DNA of 64,000 nt from Paraburkholderia sp. (GCA_004322045.1 SCRN01000008.1:1-64000); one strand, 5' to 3'; numbered from the stretch's first letter, positions 27,162-36,577 are shown. Notes: generated from the letters alone by a model not told the origin. Made by a program: numbers and translations.

Positions 27162-28466
27162 ATGCATGTCGACAACACCCCGCGCCCGAGCGTCTTTCGC
27201 GCGCTGTTCGCTCGGTTCAAAGAGCATCCGCTCGCGCGGGTGGGCCCGGGGCTCATCACGGGCGTTGCCGACGACGACCCGAGCGGCATCGCCACTTACT
27301 CTCAAGCGGGGGCGCAGTTCGGCCTCACGATGCTCTGGACGATGCCGCTTGCGTTGCCGTTGATGGCAGCGGTCCAACTGATGTGCGCGAACCTGGGCCG
27401 GGTGACCGGCAAGGGACTTGCGGCCAATATCAAGCTTGCCTTTCCTCCGGTCGTCCTTTATTTCGTCGTATTTTTACTGCTCGTCGCCAACACGCTCAAT
27501 ATCGCGGCCGACGTCGCAGCGATGGGCGAATGCGCGGAACTCGTGACGGGCGTGAACCGTCACCTGATGACGGCGGTTTTCGTATTCGCCACGCTGCTGC
27601 TGCAGATCTTGGTGCCGTACCACCGTTATGTGTTTTTCTTGAAGTGGCTGACGCTTTCGCTGTTCGCCTATGCGGCCGTCCTGTTCACCGTGCACGTGCC
27701 ATGGAAGCAGGTGGCATTGCATACCATTTGGCCCGCCTTCACGCCGGGTCCGGCAGCGGCCGCTGTCGTGGTCGGCGTATTCGGTACGACCATAAGCCCC
27801 TATCTGTTTTTCTGGCAGGCTGCGGAAGAAGTCGAAGACATGCAGGGCAAACGCGGCAGCCGGCCGCTCATGGCCGATTCGCGAGCTGCGCCCGCGGAAT
27901 TGCGGCGCATTCGCTGGGATACCTGGAGCGGCATGTTCTATTCGGACTTGACGGCTTGGTTCATCATGCTGGCGACGGGCGTGACGCTTCACGTGGCCGG
28001 TGTCACGAACGTCGATACGGCAGCGCAGGCCGCGAGTGCGTTGCGCCCGCTGGCAGGCGATTTCGCGTCGCTGCTGTTCGCGGTGGGCATTCTCGGCGTG
28101 GGCATGATCGGCGTGCCCGTGCTGGCGGGCTCGGGCGCGTACGCGCTGTCGGAGGCGCTCAATTGGAAGGAAGGGCTCGAGCGAGAAGTCACGGATGCGC
28201 GCGGCTTCTACGGCATCATTGCGGTGAGCGTGCTCATCGGGCTCGTGCTGCAATACACGCCGATCAGTCCGATGAAAGCGCTGGTGTTGAGCGCGATCAT
28301 CAACGGTGTCGTCGCGGTGCCGCTCATCGTCGTCATCATCGTGCTCGTGTCGAAGGCTTCGGTGATGGGGCGATACACGGCTGGCCGCTCGCTGCGCGCG
28401 TTGGGATGGCTAGCCGCGGCGATCATGGCCGCGGCGTCGCTCGTCATGTTCGCGCAGGTGGCATAG
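27162..28466 (+). CDS. NRAMP-family divalent metal transporter with non-canonical metal-site motifs
   Basis: A 434-residue inner-membrane protein with about 11 hydrophobic segments. In TM1 the canonical DPGN is DPSG (in ADDDPSGIATYSQAG, near residue 38). In TM6 the canonical MPH is missing and the helix reads GVFGTTISPYLFFWQ, so the soft-metal-binding Met is lost. Such changes occur in NRAMP relatives with altered ion choice (for example Mg or Mn rather than Fe). The ATG at 27162 follows GGAGG; upstream in-frame starts lack support. Monocistronic. Confidence 0.85.
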   Translation: MHVDNTPRPSVFRALFARFKEHPLARVGPGLITGVADDDPSGIATYSQAGAQFGLTMLWTMPLALPLMAAVQLMCANLGRVTGKGLAANIKLAFPPVVLYFVVFLLLVANTLNIAADVAAMGECAELVTGVNRHLMTAVFVFATLLLQILVPYHRYVFFLKWLTLSLFAYAAVLFTVHVPWKQVALHTIWPAFTPGPAAAAVVVGVFGTTISPYLFFWQAAEEVEDMQGKRGSRPLMADSRAAPAELRRIRWDTWSGMFYSDLTAWFIMLATGVTLHVAGVTNVDTAAQAASALRPLAGDFASLLFAVGILGVGMIGVPVLAGSGAYALSEALNWKEGLEREVTDARGFYGIIAVSVLIGLVLQYTPISPMKALVLSAIINGVVAVPLIVVIIVLVSKASVMGRYTAGRSLRALGWLAAAIMAAASLVMFAQVA

Positions 28467-28506
28467 CACGGCTTGAACGAGCTCCGACGCGGCGGCGGCT
28501 GTGGCC

Positions 28507-29577
28507 TTACATGCCGAGCGTCATCGCAATCCAACCTGCGATCACGCCTGCCGCCACCACGCACGCGCACGTGAGCGCCAAAATCCTGGGCGGGAACGAT
28601 CGACCGAGCATGGCCACGGAAGGCACGCTCACGGGCGGCAGCGTCACGAGCAGGGCAGCGGCAGGCGCCGTCGCCATCCCCAACGACAGCATTGCTTGAA
28701 TGATCGGCACTTCGCCTGCGGTCGGAATGACGAACAGCGCGCCGGCAACGGCGAACGCCACGATCCACGCGATGCTTGCATCGATGCCGGGGCCGATGTG
28801 CGGGAACAGCCACGCACGCGCAGCGCCCATCAACAACACCAGCACGATGTACTCGGGAACGAGACGCAACGCCATGCGCGTGAAGATCTTCAGCCAGCGC
28901 GTGAGCATGCGGCCCGTATCCTCGTCGCGCACCATCTCGTCGAGCGCACCGCTCGCGGCAACGGCCTCTTCATCGGTCGCGCTACGGTCGACCCAGTAGC
29001 CGATACCGAGCACCATGGCGAGGCCGAGCACGAGCCGCAGCCCCATCCATTGCCACCCGAGCACGAAGCCGATGAACACGAGCGTGGCCGGATTGAGCAG
29101 CGTGTTGCCGAGCCAGAACGCGATCGCGGCGCCCGGCGCGGCGCGGCACGCGCGCAATCCGGCGACGACCGGCGCCGCGCAGCACGTGCACATCATGCCG
29201 GGCAAAGACATGACCGCGCCCGTTATCACGCTGCTGAAGCCGGTTCTTCCGAGCGCACGCATGATCCATTGCGCCGGAATCAACGCCTGCACGGCCGAGC
29301 CCAACAAGAGGCCGAGCACCATGGCTTGCCAAATCGCCTTGCCGTAGGCGAGCGCATAGCCGAGCGCGGCGCTCCACGACGCGGCGGGCGGGGCGGAGGC
29401 CGTGCCCATCAAGATCGAATTGCCGATCGCATGGTGGCTGGCGGCCACGAACGCCCGGTTGTAATACGGGAACCATTTGACGTAAAACAGCCCGCATACG
29501 GCGATGGCGAGCAAAAGGGCGGGGCCGAGCAGTTGGCGACGGTTTCTGGCGGCGAGCGTGATCATCGACGTGAGCAT
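28507..29577 (-). CDS. DUF318/ArsP-like permease
   Basis: A 356-residue membrane protein of the predicted-permease family PF03773 (YraQ/ArsP relatives), arranged as two related halves of about five helices. The first conserved loop contains GMMCTCCAAPVVAGLR (about 130-145), Cys-rich as in organoarsenical permease ArsP. The second half repeats a similar glycine-proline motif (PTAGEVPIIQAML). A central hydrophilic loop (about 195-230) separates the halves. It is transcribed convergently to the NRAMP gene. Transport of a metal or metalloid compound is suggested by family; no ars genes lie nearby. Confidence 0.85.
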   Translation of the reverse strand: MLTSMITLAARNRRQLLGPALLLAIAVCGLFYVKWFPYYNRAFVAASHHAIGNSILMGTASAPPAASWSAALGYALAYGKAIWQAMVLGLLLGSAVQALIPAQWIMRALGRTGFSSVITGAVMSLPGMMCTCCAAPVVAGLRACRAAPGAAIAFWLGNTLLNPATLVFIGFVLGWQWMGLRLVLGLAMVLGIGYWVDRSATDEEAVAASGALDEMVRDEDTGRMLTRWLKIFTRMALRLVPEYIVLVLLMGAARAWLFPHIGPGIDASIAWIVAFAVAGALFVIPTAGEVPIIQAMLSLGMATAPAAALLVTLPPVSVPSVAMLGRSFPPRILALTCACVVAAGVIAGWIAMTLGM

Positions 29578-29709
29578 TGAGAGGGCGATACGGCGGGCAA
29601 CGCGGGCGAAGGGGCCGCGTTGCCCGGGGTCCGGAATAAAGGTGGGATCATACTGCAGGTCGCTATCGCGTCTGAAAACGCCGCGGTGGCGATGGGAAGG
29701 CGAAGGCGC

Positions 29710-29811
29710 TCAAAACCGATAGAAAACGGCCAAGAACGTAATGATCGGGGCGGTCTTCTGCTTGGCTTTACTGACCGCGAGTAGCGTCCCATCCGCGGCT
29801 TTGATCCCCAT
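29710..29811 (-). CDS. Possible 33-residue ORF downstream of the DUF2957 gene
   Basis: A 33-codon frame starts MGIKAADGTLLAVSK and ends in a hydrophobic FLAVFYRF. AAGGAA lies upstream of the ATG, and it sits 33 bp after the stop of the DUF2957 gene on the same strand. It could be a small cotranscribed gene or chance. I recognise no family. Confidence 0.22.
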   Translation of the reverse strand: MGIKAADGTLLAVSKAKQKTAPIITFLAVFYRF

Positions 29812-29844
29812 AGCGATAATTCCTTGGGTTGGTTCGTTATGCGA

Positions 29845-31098
29845 TCACTGGACGAACGCGCTGACGGCGAAGTACGGTGCGCTCGGGTCCGATAGGTCGA
29901 GGTATCCCATCGTGCCGCCGGAAAAAATCATCTTGCCGGTGGGCGTGGCGGCGGCCGTGACGGCTTTGCGCGTTGCCACGAGCCCGGGCAAGGCCTGGGT
30001 GTAATCGAGATCGAGCGCGGTCGCGAGCGAGGCCAGCGAGGCATTGAACGGATCGAGCATCGTCGCTTGCGTGTTCGTTAGCGCCGTCGTGCGATAAGCG
30101 AAGTTGCTGTCGACGCCGATGTATTCGCCGTTTTGCGATCCGGCAGCCGCGTGCGATTGCGGCGCGAGCATGGCGATGCCCGATTCGTCGTCGGCCAGCG
30201 GAGATTTCGGCGGCGAGCCGGGTGGCGATACGATCGACGGATCGGCTGCGCCGACGCGAACGAGGATCGGCACCAACTGGCCGCGCAGCTTGCCGACGAT
30301 CAGAATGCCTTGCGCCTGCGCACCTTGTACGGCTTGCGTGGGTGCGACTTGGCCGGTGAAGCGATCGGTCTCGAACGTCCCCGAATCGGTGCGCGCGACG
30401 AAGTTCGTTCCCGATTGCCTGCATTGTCCCGCGTATAACCCGCTGTTGTCGCACTCCGTGAAGCTGCCGTCGGCCTTGATCGTGAGGGAGGCATCGACGG
30501 CGACGGGCGCGAAGTTCTGCGAAGGCACCTTGTGATAGCCGAGCATCGAATAGGCGCCCGCAATTTCGGCAAGGTTCGTCGACGTTTGGGAGAAGGCGAT
30601 GAACGGGTAGTAGGGAAACGTCGTGTCGGGCACGACGCCTACGCCGGCTACGCCCGCGAATGCGATCTGCGCACCGGGAATCGTGCCGCCGAGTACTCCT
30701 TCGCCCAGGAACACGCGAGCGGGGCGGGCCGGATCGAGGCTCGCATCGTTCAAACGGAACGCGCATTGATTGAGTTTCGCCGTCGGCAGCAAGGTTTCTT
30801 GCATCAACGTACCCGATGCGACGTTGTTCGGCGCAGTGGCGCGCGTGGGCAACACGGTGCCTTTGGTGACGGGCACCGGCGAGGCGAGGTACGTGATCTT
30901 GTACGTCATCGCGGTCGTGTCGAGCTGCACTTGCACGAGTTCGCCGGAGCCCGCGCCGCCCGTGAAGACGGTGTTGTAATCGATCGCTGGCGGACATAAC
31001 CGCGTCGCGACCGGGGCCGGCGGATCGCCGCCGCTGCCGCCGCATGCGGCCAATGCGAAAGCGGCCAGCGCCATCGAGAGCAAGCTACGCCAAATCAT
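29845..31098 (-). CDS. DUF2957 family lipoprotein (second copy)
   Basis: A 417-residue exported lipoprotein. The signal ends in a lipobox LAAC with Cys19, followed by a Gly/Ser/Asp linker (GGSGGDPPAP). The mature protein matches the upstream paralogue at 31783-33399: LCPPAIDYNTVFTGGAGSGE, TTFPYYPFIAFSQT, and the C-terminal GYLDLSDPS block. DUF2957 is a Burkholderiaceae family of unknown function. It is downstream of, and probably cotranscribed with, the PraB-like gene. Confidence 0.85.
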   Translation of the reverse strand: MIWRSLLSMALAAFALAACGGSGGDPPAPVATRLCPPAIDYNTVFTGGAGSGELVQVQLDTTAMTYKITYLASPVPVTKGTVLPTRATAPNNVASGTLMQETLLPTAKLNQCAFRLNDASLDPARPARVFLGEGVLGGTIPGAQIAFAGVAGVGVVPDTTFPYYPFIAFSQTSTNLAEIAGAYSMLGYHKVPSQNFAPVAVDASLTIKADGSFTECDNSGLYAGQCRQSGTNFVARTDSGTFETDRFTGQVAPTQAVQGAQAQGILIVGKLRGQLVPILVRVGAADPSIVSPPGSPPKSPLADDESGIAMLAPQSHAAAGSQNGEYIGVDSNFAYRTTALTNTQATMLDPFNASLASLATALDLDYTQALPGLVATRKAVTAAATPTGKMIFSGGTMGYLDLSDPSAPYFAVSAFVQ

Positions 31099-31219
31099 AA
31101 GGAGTCCTGAATAATGGATTCTGAATGCAAAGCCCGCGCATCGAGCGGTATGCGTGCGCGCCCGCTCCTCGCCGGGCGGGCGCGCTCGATGCCGCGGTCG
31201 TTTCGCCGCGGCTGGCCGG

Positions 31220-31696
31220 TTATTCGACCGTCAAGGACGGCGTGGTGGTGAGCGAGCCCGTGACCGAGCAGCCGCCCGACAGCGCTTGATCGGAAAGGCC
31301 GACGATCGTTTGATTCGGGCTGGCTGTTTGAGCAACGCTCCCGTTGATGGCGGTCGGCGCGCATGCACCGAGCGGCGTGTTGACCGCGACGTTGTCCAGC
31401 GACAAGGCCGTCTTCGACAGCACTTGCCCTGTCCACGGCAGGCCCCTCGCGGTCACGCCGGCGCATAACGCATGGCCGCTGAACGAGGCCGAGGTGATCT
31501 GGATTGCGCCGGTATTCGTGATCGATCCGACAAGGTTGGCCGTGCAGCCCACGGCGTTGCCCGACTTCGTGAGCGTGGTGGCGCCGGCCAAGCTGATCGA
31601 ACCGGCTGGAGAAACGGTCACGGCGAAGGCGGATGCCGAAACCATGACCGATAACGCCAATGCCGCACCTACAGGAATGCGCTTGAAACGCTTCAT
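31220..31696 (-). CDS. PraB-like exported protein
   Basis: A 158-residue secreted protein with a clear Sec signal peptide (hydrophobic core ALALSVMVSASAFA, cleavage near 25). The mature part, rich in Ser, Thr, Gly and Ala, has only three Cys, and resembles the PraB (activator of alkane oxidation) family, exoproteins linked to use of hydrophobic substrates and to surface adhesion in Pseudomonas. It sits between two DUF2957 lipoproteins on the same strand. The family call is by pattern and moderately sure. Confidence 0.65.
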   Translation of the reverse strand: MKRFKRIPVGAALALSVMVSASAFAVTVSPAGSISLAGATTLTKSGNAVGCTANLVGSITNTGAIQITSASFSGHALCAGVTARGLPWTGQVLSKTALSLDNVAVNTPLGACAPTAINGSVAQTASPNQTIVGLSDQALSGGCSVTGSLTTTPSLTVE

Positions 31697-31782
31697 GTCG
31701 AAAACCTCTCATCAGAGTGATGGCAGGATGGAATGACGGCCGGCTGGCGCCGCGCGGCCGCCTCGGGAGGCGCTTTTCGCAT

Positions 31783-33399
31783 CTACTGCACGAACGCGCC
31801 GATTGTGAAGAAGGGATTCGGCAGGCCCGTGCCGTTCATCAGCAATGCGAACACCGAGCCCGCCTTGATCAAATATCCGGTGTCGCCGCGCTTGAAGACG
31901 GTGGCGGCGCCCGCTGCGAAGTCGTTCTGCGCGGTGACTTTGACGAGTCCAGGCTGCGTTTGCGTGAAGTCGAGCGCGAAGTTCGTCGCCGCCTTGGACG
32001 TGAATGGATCGAGGAAAGCTGCATTCGCGCCTTCGAAGAGGGTCGACGTGTAATTGACGCCGGCGTTTTTCGTCGTCGTATCGTCCAGGCACGCGCCTTC
32101 GTAAATCGGCGGCGAGGCCGACGTCGGTCCGTACGCGCTGACGAGACCGCATGCCGTCACGCTGTTGGCGCCGATGAACGCGCCGCTCAAGGAGGAGGCG
32201 TCGATTTTCCGCGCTGGAGCGAGCAGCGAAATGCCGAGCTGATCGTCGACCGAAGAATCGGGCAAGCCCGTACCTGAATGTGCGTATCCCACCCGAATGA
32301 CGACGGGGATCACTTGACCCTCGAGCTCGCCCGCGATCATGACGCCGTGCGCCTGATTGCCGGCGAGGGCCGATTGCAGTTCGCCCACGCCGGTGACGGG
32401 ATAGATATTGCCGAGACCTAAGTTTCGATTGGCGGCGCTCGTGAACACGTTGTCGGGCGTGCCGTCCGCGTTCGTCCTCAAGGTCCAATTGCCGCCCGTC
32501 GTCGGGCAAGACCTGTACGACTGCCCGCTGTCGGGCGCACACGAGCCGTCGGCAGCCAGGGCTTCGGATACTTGCACCCCATCGACCTGCCAGCCGAGTG
32601 CAACGCCGAGCGGGTCGGCGGCGGTTGTCTGGAAGTTGCCGCCCGAGGGCGTGAAGTGAATCCCGAGTTCGTTGTAGCGACCGGCCACCTTGGAAAAGTC
32701 GGTAACGGTTTTGCTGAACGCGATGAAGGGGTAGTAGTCGAACGTCTTGTTCGGCACCACGGCCACCTGCATGCCCGGGGCGAGCGCGATGCCGTCGAAT
32801 TGCACCGTCGAGCCGGGAATGCCGCCGCCGACGATGCCGTTGCCGACGAACAGCACCGGCGGGTCGTTGGGATCGATCGCCACCTTGTACCCACCATCCG
32901 CGGTCTGCCCGTTCTTCAGCACGAACGCGCAGCGGTTTTGCTCAGCGGTGGGCAGCTTGAGCGGCGTCGTAGCGACGCCTTGCGCGTTCGTGACCGAGTA
33001 GAGATCGGGACGCTCGAAGTCGCCCATGATCGTCAGCCCCGCGCGCGTGGTGTTGACTTGCCCCGCCGAAGTCGGCACGGCCGATTCGACAAAGGTCATT
33101 TGGTACTGCTTCTGGGCCGTATCGAACTTGACCCTGATGTATTCGCCGCTGCCTGAGCCGCCGCTGTAGACCGTGCTGTAGTCGAGCGAGACGGGGCACA
33201 GGGTCTTTGGTGCGGACGGCGCCGTGGTCGTGCCCGATCCCGCGCAGGTGTTGCTCGTACAGGAAGCGGTTGCGATCGGAGCCGGATCATCCGATCCGCC
33301 GCTCCCGCAGCCGCTCGCAAGCAGCGCGAACGCCAGTGCAATCGCCAGTGCGCCGAGCGATGCCGCGATGGCCGAACGAGTGCGCGCGATATGCGCCAT
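31783..33399 (-). CDS. DUF2957 family lipoprotein (first copy)
   Basis: A 538-residue lipoprotein with lipobox LASGC (Cys31), then a low-complexity GSGGSDD/TAS linker. The mature region shares LCPVSLDYSTVYSGGSGSGE and KTFDYYPFIAFSKT with the shorter copy downstream, and ends FFTIGAFVQ where the other ends YFAVSAFVQ, so the two are paralogues. The ATG at 33399 follows GAGGAGA; the longer reading frame has no signal peptide at its start. First gene of a three-gene cell-envelope unit. Confidence 0.86.
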   Translation of the reverse strand: MAHIARTRSAIAASLGALAIALAFALLASGCGSGGSDDPAPIATASCTSNTCAGSGTTTAPSAPKTLCPVSLDYSTVYSGGSGSGEYIRVKFDTAQKQYQMTFVESAVPTSAGQVNTTRAGLTIMGDFERPDLYSVTNAQGVATTPLKLPTAEQNRCAFVLKNGQTADGGYKVAIDPNDPPVLFVGNGIVGGGIPGSTVQFDGIALAPGMQVAVVPNKTFDYYPFIAFSKTVTDFSKVAGRYNELGIHFTPSGGNFQTTAADPLGVALGWQVDGVQVSEALAADGSCAPDSGQSYRSCPTTGGNWTLRTNADGTPDNVFTSAANRNLGLGNIYPVTGVGELQSALAGNQAHGVMIAGELEGQVIPVVIRVGYAHSGTGLPDSSVDDQLGISLLAPARKIDASSLSGAFIGANSVTACGLVSAYGPTSASPPIYEGACLDDTTTKNAGVNYTSTLFEGANAAFLDPFTSKAATNFALDFTQTQPGLVKVTAQNDFAAGAATVFKRGDTGYLIKAGSVFALLMNGTGLPNPFFTIGAFVQ

Positions 33400-33841
33400 G
33401 GGTGTCTCCTCGAAACAATGCCCGGAATATTGATTGGCTGTTATTCGCCCCTGAATTGGCATAACCGGGGCGGCGGCCATAACATTACGAGTGTATTGCG
33501 ATGAGAGTAAATAGAGACACGGATCCAAACGAATGTTTTTATTTCATTTATGATTTTCGTTGGTTCGGACGATTGTTTAAAACAAGATCGATATGAAGGA
33601 CCGTCGAGATCGTATGCTGTTCGAGTAGATTTTTTGAGATAAAAGCTTCTAGCGATGCTGTGCGGAAGCGTGTTGCAGGAGGCAGTCGGACGTGTCTTTC
33701 AAGCTGTATTCGCAGCTAATATGGCGGCTCATCTCTCGGAATTTTCTTAATTATAAGTGCGATCATCGCGATTGGAATTGAACCGACAGTGGCAGCCCTG
33801 TACCATGCGCGATCACCCAAAATGTGCATTCTTGCCGATTT
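33400..33841. other. AT-rich non-coding stretch
   Basis: About 440 bp, clearly lower in GC than the flanking genes, with runs such as GTTTTTATTTCATTTATG and TTCTTAATTATAAG. It probably holds the promoter of the DUF2957/PraB unit at one end. I see no coding frame, RNA gene or clear repeat. Confidence 0.5.
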
Positions 33842-34140
33842 ATGCCTGAAATCGATAAAACTCGCCGATTGATGAATCGCTTCGAACCCAGTTTGCTCGA
33901 CAAGTTGTTCGGCGACGGTCGGAATCAGCCGGCGTCCGCCGCTGTACGGCAGTTGTCGCTGGACGAACTGAACCGCCTCAACCGCAAAGCAAAAAAATCT
34001 TCGCGGTTCGCCGTAGGCGATTCTTCCACAAGCCGGGCGAAGGCGATGTGGTGACGGAGGTCGACTGGGATAAGGATTCGGTCTTCTGCATCCACCGCAT
34101 GCTGACTAACTTTGGCCGTATTTACCACATCTCCCTCTGA
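33842..34140 (+). pseudogene. Decayed fragment: N-terminus of type VI secretion protein TssE joined to an unidentified frame
   Basis: Codons from 33842 or 33872 read MNRFEPSLLDKLFGDG and VRQLSLDEL, the conserved N-terminus of TssE (T6SS gp25-like baseplate protein). After about 45 residues the homology stops. The frame goes through a 7-A run (33991-33997), after which a different frame is open to 34140, reading RFFHKPGEGDVVTEVDWD and ending HRMLTNFGRIYHISL. TssE is usually about 160-170 residues with a C-terminal gp25 domain, which is absent. No other T6SS gene is present, so this is a remnant. Confidence 0.55.
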
Positions 34141-34399
34141 AGGCTCTTTGTCGCAGCTCTTCTACGCTCACGTTTCTCATCGTCACGCATCGGCCGACGA
34201 CGGTGGCTCTGTATTCGAGTCGGCGCCGACAGCAACCGCTGGCGGGTCGGCCGTTGAGCGCGCCGGAGGCCGCCGATAGACGCTGGACGGAAATCGCTGG
34301 AGTTCCCTCGAAAACCGTTGGTCATTCCCAGACGGGCGAGCTGAACAAGCGTCCATGTGCCGCGCGGAAAACGCCTCCGCTGCGCCAAACGAGCGCTTT

Positions 34400-34600
34400 T
34401 CACACCGACGGTGCAGTGGGTCTCGAAACGGGTTTCGCGGCCGGCGATCCGGCGGCAGTGCGATTGGAAGCATTGCCGGTGGCCACCTCGCTGTCCTTCG
34501 TGCTGATGGCTTCGATATGCCCTTGTTTGATAATGGCGCACATCGCGATCAAGAGTGCGAGCGCGATCGACCAAAGCGTGCAGTATCCGATGACTTTCAT
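34400..34600 (-). CDS. Possible small single-pass membrane protein
   Basis: A 66-residue frame starts MKVIGYCTLWSIALALLIAM, an N-terminal hydrophobic helix, then a polar Ser/Thr/Ala-rich tail. A GTG nine bases upstream is another start. No strong ribosome-binding site is visible and competing frames overlap on the other strand. It lies in the decayed area between the TssE remnant and argO. No family recognised. Confidence 0.3.
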   Translation of the reverse strand: MKVIGYCTLWSIALALLIAMCAIIKQGHIEAISTKDSEVATGNASNRTAAGSPAAKPVSRPTAPSV

Positions 34601-34721
34601 GGTAAGCACCGCAAACGATTGCCCGCGGCTTTTATAGCACGAACGTGTGACAGTTCGCGACGGCGAAATACTGAGGTGTCCGATTTATTGGGTTATCGGC
34701 CCTGTGATGGCGCTCGTCGCG

Positions 34722-35351
34722 TCAACGCAGTTGCGCGGCCGCGATGAACAGCACCATGCCGCCGACTGCGCCATCCAGGATGCGCCATGCGGTCGCCTTG
34801 CGAAACAGCGGGGCCAGCAGCCGCGCGCCGTAACCGAGCGATGCGAACCACAGCGGGCTGATCGTCATCGCGCCCAGCGCGAACGCGACGCGAGATCCTT
34901 CCGGCTCTCTTGCTCCCGCCGTTCCGATCAGCAGTAAGACATCCACGTAGACATGCGGATTGAGCCACGTGAACGCCAACGCCATGAGGACGACCGGCCA
35001 TCCGCGTTGCGTGCGTGCCATCGGTGAGGCCGCCTGCTCGCCGGCGACTTCCATCACCGCATGACCCGGGCGCCACGCGCGCCGCAGCGTGGACAGCCCG
35101 AACCAGGCGAGATAGGCGAGCCCGCCGTACAAGATCCACTCGACGACGCGCGGATACCGCGTCGCGAGCGCCGCTGCGCCGCCTACGCCGCCCGCGATGA
35201 GGATGAAATCGGAAACCGTGCACAGCAGGACGATCTTGCCGACGTGCGATCGCAAGATGCCTTGGCGCAGCACGAAGGCGTTTTGCGCGCCGATCGTAAC
35301 GATGAGCGACGCGCAAAGCGCTGCGCCGTGGATGTACGCGGTCCAGTTCAT
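34722..35351 (-). CDS. argO: LysE/ArgO family amino-acid exporter
   Basis: A 209-residue inner-membrane exporter with about six hydrophobic segments. Diagnostic segments are LIVTIGAQNAFVLRQGI (about 17-33) and FTWLNPHVYVDVLLLIGT (about 130-147), shared by LysE (lysine/arginine) and ArgO (arginine). The ATG at 35351 gives the standard MNWTAYIHGAALC start; a longer frame reaches 35396. It is divergent from an ArgP/LysG-type regulator, the classical exporter-regulator pair. The symbol is given by pairing and family; lysine export is equally possible. Confidence 0.87.
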   Translation of the reverse strand: MNWTAYIHGAALCASLIVTIGAQNAFVLRQGILRSHVGKIVLLCTVSDFILIAGGVGGAAALATRYPRVVEWILYGGLAYLAWFGLSTLRRAWRPGHAVMEVAGEQAASPMARTQRGWPVVLMALAFTWLNPHVYVDVLLLIGTAGAREPEGSRVAFALGAMTISPLWFASLGYGARLLAPLFRKATAWRILDGAVGGMVLFIAAAQLR

Positions 35352-35449
35352 GGCGATGCCGGGTAGACGATAAGAAGCAATGGCGCTAGTCTGCATGCCG
35401 GATGGGTCTAAGAACAGCTAATTTCCCTAAGGCCGATTAAGGAACGCTA

Positions 35450-36346
35450 ATGCTCGACTACGCTTTGCTGGACGCGCTCGCCGCGGTGGTGCGTCTCGGT
35501 TCGTTCGATCGCGCGGCGTCGGAATTGAACGTTACCGCTTCGGCCGTTTCGCAGCGAGTCAAGCTGCTCGAAGAGCGCGTCGGCAGCGTTCTGGTCAAGC
35601 GCGGTCAGCCCTGCGTCGCCACGGCGTCGGGCGCATTGCTCTGCCGTCACACCGAGCGCGTGCGCTTGCTCGAGGCGCAGTTATCCGACGACATGCCGGG
35701 GATGGCGGGCAGCGTGCTCGGGCAGTCGTGGCCGACGCTGCGCGTCGCCGTCAACGACGATAGCGTCGGGACTTGGTTCGTCGATGCAGTCGCGCCGTTT
35801 TGCTCGCAGCGGCGGATGCTGCTCGACCTCGTCATCGACGATCAGGATCACACCGCGCAGCGCATTCGCGACGGCAGCGTGCAGGGAGCGGTCACCACGC
35901 AGGCCGAGCCGGTTCAGGGGTGCCGTTCCGTGCGTCTGGGGCGAATGCGCTATCTGGCCGTATGCTCGCCGTCGTTCTTCGCACGCTATTTCAAGGATGG
36001 CGTCAACCGGGAATCGCTGCGGCGGGCGCCGTGCGTGGTCTTCAATCCGAAAGATGCATTGCAAGCGCGGTTCATGCGGCGCGTGACCCGTGCCGACATC
36101 GATCCGCCCCAGCATTGGGTGCCGCACGTCGGCGGGTTCTTGCGCGCCTGCATCACAGGCTTGGGTTGGGGCATGTGCCCGACGAAAATGCTCGGTCCCG
36201 TGTTCGCCGGCGGCGAGTTGGTCGAACTGGCGCCGGGACGCCATCTCGACGTCGATTTGTATTGGCAGAGTTGGCGCTTGTCGATCGGTTGGCTCGATGA
36301 ATTCAGTGCGGCCTTGAAACAGCGCGCCGGCGAATATCTCGACTAG
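35450..36346 (+). CDS. argP: LysR-type regulator ArgP/LysG
   Basis: A 298-residue LysR regulator of the ArgP (IciA)/LysG group. The N-terminus MLDYALLDALAAVVRLGSF and the HTH NVTASAVSQRVKLLEER are characteristic; the effector domain includes FNPKDALQARFMRR and GWGMCPTKML. ArgP activates argO when basic amino acids accumulate. It is divergent from the exporter gene with a 98-bp shared promoter region. Confidence 0.88.
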   Translation: MLDYALLDALAAVVRLGSFDRAASELNVTASAVSQRVKLLEERVGSVLVKRGQPCVATASGALLCRHTERVRLLEAQLSDDMPGMAGSVLGQSWPTLRVAVNDDSVGTWFVDAVAPFCSQRRMLLDLVIDDQDHTAQRIRDGSVQGAVTTQAEPVQGCRSVRLGRMRYLAVCSPSFFARYFKDGVNRESLRRAPCVVFNPKDALQARFMRRVTRADIDPPQHWVPHVGGFLRACITGLGWGMCPTKMLGPVFAGGELVELAPGRHLDVDLYWQSWRLSIGWLDEFSAALKQRAGEYLD

Positions 36347-36577
36347 GCCGCGGGGTTCGGCAGAGGGCTTGCGACGGCGTGGATCGAGCCGGCCCTAATA
36401 GCCGCCGGCAGGCGTCGCGGTAAACCCTTCCTTTTGCGTTCGGCAACCGTGTTCTGGCAACATAGAGTGCTTTTTCTTTTTGGGAAGCCGGCTGCGCGAA
36501 GATGCGCCGGGCGCTTTGGCGCCGCATAAACAAGTTTGATACGACCACTACTAGTTACCGCGAGCAACGTATTTTCT

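Noticed and set aside
34122-34574. 150-codon minus-strand frame rich in Arg, His and Gln.
   Set aside because: Composition is typical of an antisense shadow in GC-rich DNA; it overlaps the TssE-derived remnant and has no conserved motif.
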